Shown here piece by piece: positions 13,126 through 14,180 of a stretch of DNA of 14,180 nucleotides; within the stretch, counting starts at the first letter, position 1; the number at the start of each line of letters is the position of its first letter. The DNA comes from Candidatus Delongbacteria bacterium. Its GTDB lineage: Bacteria; JAGOEH01. The position numbers and the translations under genes are program-made. The DNA lies in contig JAGOEH010000077.1 of NCBI GenBank assembly GCA_017997825.1, positions 1 to 14,180 of the forward strand, in the 5' to 3' direction. A model generated the notes under the pieces. That model saw nothing but the letters and a program-made list of their open reading frames with translations. It ran no database searches and was not told the origin of the DNA.

Positions 13126-13745
13126 ATTGTCACGATTGTAAAAACCTGATTCATCAAATGGAAGAACAATCTCCCGATCCGGATCTCAACTCCAAACTGC
13201 TCCGGCATATCGAGGAATGCCCAAGCTGCCGCGAGGAGTACCAAAAAATGCAACACTTGATATCCCATTTGAATCATCTGAAACGCGATCATCAACCGGA
13301 GTTGGATCTATGGCCCGATATCCGGAAGCGAATCCGGATATCGGAGCGGTACCGGAACCTGTGGAGATACGGATTGAGCGGCGTGGCGGCCGGTCTGGTT
13401 TTACTGATCGGATTGTCCGTCTTCCGGATCGCTCGGCAGCCTTCACCCAAACCATTATGGATATCCGATCCCGGTCTGAGGCAAGCCCTGCAGGAGTGCG
13501 AAACCGCCCGCACCCTGCTGAGTTCGGCCGATGCCGGATGCCCCGTCGATACGAATCTGACCGAGATCATCAATCATAATCTGATGATCATCCGGATCGA
13601 ACAACAAACTATCCGTGACGCGCTGGAACGGCACTGTGACGATCCCTATCTGATCAGCCAACTCTTCCATGCCTACACTCAAGAACTGAATCTGCTGGAG
13701 GAATACCGGCAGATCCGATTGAACTGTACAAGGAGGAACTCATGA
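13122..13745 (+). CDS. zinc-finger anti-sigma factor, single membrane helix
   Basis: A 207-residue protein. The N-terminal cytosolic domain has the anti-sigma zinc-finger signature: C3-x2-C6 (NCHDCKN) and H29-x3-C33-x2-C36 (RHIEECPSCREEY). One membrane helix lies near residues 83-102 (YGLSGVAAGLVLLIGLSVF). About 105 residues then face the periplasm and are helical, with several cysteines (128, 141, 169, 203 by rough count). The family binds and holds its partner ECF sigma factor until a signal releases it. The ATG at 13122 overlaps the sigma TGA (ATGA), with AAGGAG 11 bases upstream. An in-frame ATG at 13113 is possible, but AAGGAG would be only two bases away. The gene contains a 12-bp perfect hairpin. 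The periplasmic cysteines might sense redox state, which is inference. Confidence 0.88.
   Translation: MNCHDCKNLIHQMEEQSPDPDLNSKLLRHIEECPSCREEYQKMQHLISHLNHLKRDHQPELDLWPDIRKRIRISERYRNLWRYGLSGVAAGLVLLIGLSVFRIARQPSPKPLWISDPGLRQALQECETARTLLSSADAGCPVDTNLTEIINHNLMIIRIEQQTIRDALERHCDDPYLISQLFHAYTQELNLLEEYRQIRLNCTRRNS
13315..13344 (+). repeat. 12-bp perfect inverted repeat inside the anti-sigma gene
   Basis: CCGATATCCGGA (13315-13326) and TCCGGATATCGG (13333-13344) are exact reverse complements, separated by the six bases AGCGAA. In mRNA this forms a long GC-rich hairpin within the codons for PDIRKRIRIS, just before the membrane helix. It is the strongest simple inverted repeat I found in the window. 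Confidence 0.85.
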
Positions 13746-14180
13746 AAAAGTGGTTTTTATTGCCGGTATGTCTATGGATGTGCGCTCTGATCGGAGTCAA
13801 AGCCGCCGAACCCTCAGGATACGCCCTGGGAGCCGATCGGACCGAGGATAAAATCATCCCAGCCGGGCAAGCACACACAATAGAAGTGGACAACATATCA
13901 GGATCGATTGAGATCATAGGATGGAAGAACAACCAGGTCAAAATCAATGCCCAATTAGGTGACGATGTCAAGGAACTGAAAATCGAAGAAAAGAACGACA
14001 AAATATTGATCAAGGTGGAATTACCGGAAGATGGCAATATCAAGCACGGTGACGCCATCCTGAAACTCCAGGTCCCGGAACTATGCTATCAGATCCTGGT
14101 CAATGGAATCAGCGCCGATATCACAATTTCAGGAACCACAACCAAGCTTTTAAATGCCAGAACCATCAGCGGAGATATCC
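13742..14180 (+). CDS. secreted DUF4097-like protein, N-terminal part (cut by window edge)
   Basis: The frame opens at ATG 13742, overlapping the anti-sigma stop (ATGA), with a strong AAGGAGG five bases upstream, and remains open for 146 codons to the window end. Residues 1-22 are a signal peptide (MKKWFLLPVCLWMCALIGVKAA). The rest is made of short beta-strand repeats: TIEVDNISGSIEIIGW, VKINAQLG, LKIEEKNDKILIKVELP, ILKLQVPE, LVNGISADITISG, ARTISGDI. The 'V.N.SG.I.I.GW....V.I.A' start followed by 'SGDI'-type repeats is characteristic of DUF4097/adhesin-like right-handed beta-helix proteins. These are often encoded right after ECF sigma/anti-sigma pairs and may sense or respond to envelope state. 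The function is not established, and the C-terminal half lies outside the window. Confidence 0.83.
   Translation, partial: MKKWFLLPVCLWMCALIGVKAAEPSGYALGADRTEDKIIPAGQAHTIEVDNISGSIEIIGWKNNQVKINAQLGDDVKELKIEEKNDKILIKVELPEDGNIKHGDAILKLQVPELCYQILVNGISADITISGTTTKLLNARTISGDI

Noticed and set aside
1-14180. Mobile elements, CRISPR arrays, defence or toxin-antitoxin systems
   Set aside because: No transposase, integrase, terminal inverted repeats, spaced repeats or defence domains were seen; gene content and base use look uniform.

Overview
The window looks like chromosomal DNA of a Gram-negative bacterium. Support comes from an LpxK lipid A kinase, an exported beta-barrel-like protein, many Shine-Dalgarno sites of the AAGGAGG type and sigma70-like TTGACx-N17-TATAxT promoters. 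A large exported TPR protein with a GWxTD-type domain, together with a membrane pyrophosphatase, points to the FCB (Bacteroidota/Fibrobacterota/candidate-phylum) side of the tree. I cannot name the lineage from sequence alone. No transposase, integrase, phage gene, CRISPR array or toxin-antitoxin pair is visible, so this reads as core genome rather than an island.

Layout. (1) Bases 1-1316 are a minus-strand block: tRNA-His(GUG), a small secreted beta-barrel-like protein, a bidirectional hairpin terminator, and the N-terminal part of a cupin protein that runs off the left edge. (2) A strong divergent promoter pair at 1330-1406 drives tRNA-His leftward and, rightward, a tight four-gene operon at 1512-5453: M20 dipeptidase, recO, phosphoglycolate-phosphatase-like HAD hydrolase, and secreted SH3/NlpC-P60 peptidase. 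(3) That operon converges, with overlapping stop codons, on a minus-strand run (hppA, AI-2E-family permease, GWxTD protein) at 5450-11072, which starts from a good promoter at 11135-11163. (4) A second divergent promoter pair drives lpxK to the right (11272-12267). (5) After a 318-base gap carrying three short adjoining or overlapping palindromes comes a translationally coupled unit: ECF sigma factor, zinc-finger anti-sigma factor with one membrane helix, and a secreted DUF4097-like protein cut by the right edge.

How they fit together. Much of the window concerns the cell envelope: lipid A synthesis (LpxK), wall peptide cleavage (NlpC/P60), an ion-pumping pyrophosphatase, exported proteins of unknown role (barrel, GWxTD), and a probable envelope-sensing sigma/anti-sigma switch. 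RecO, Gph and the dipeptidase are housekeeping functions carried in the same operon as the wall hydrolase.

I found no convincing new defence or mobile system. The points most worth a second look are non-coding: a nested inverted-repeat leader ahead of the barrel gene, a 12-bp perfect hairpin inside the anti-sigma gene, the palindromes before the sigma gene, a hairpin over the AI-2E gene's start region, and two divergent promoters with symmetric elements. The divergent GWxTD protein is the least understood gene.
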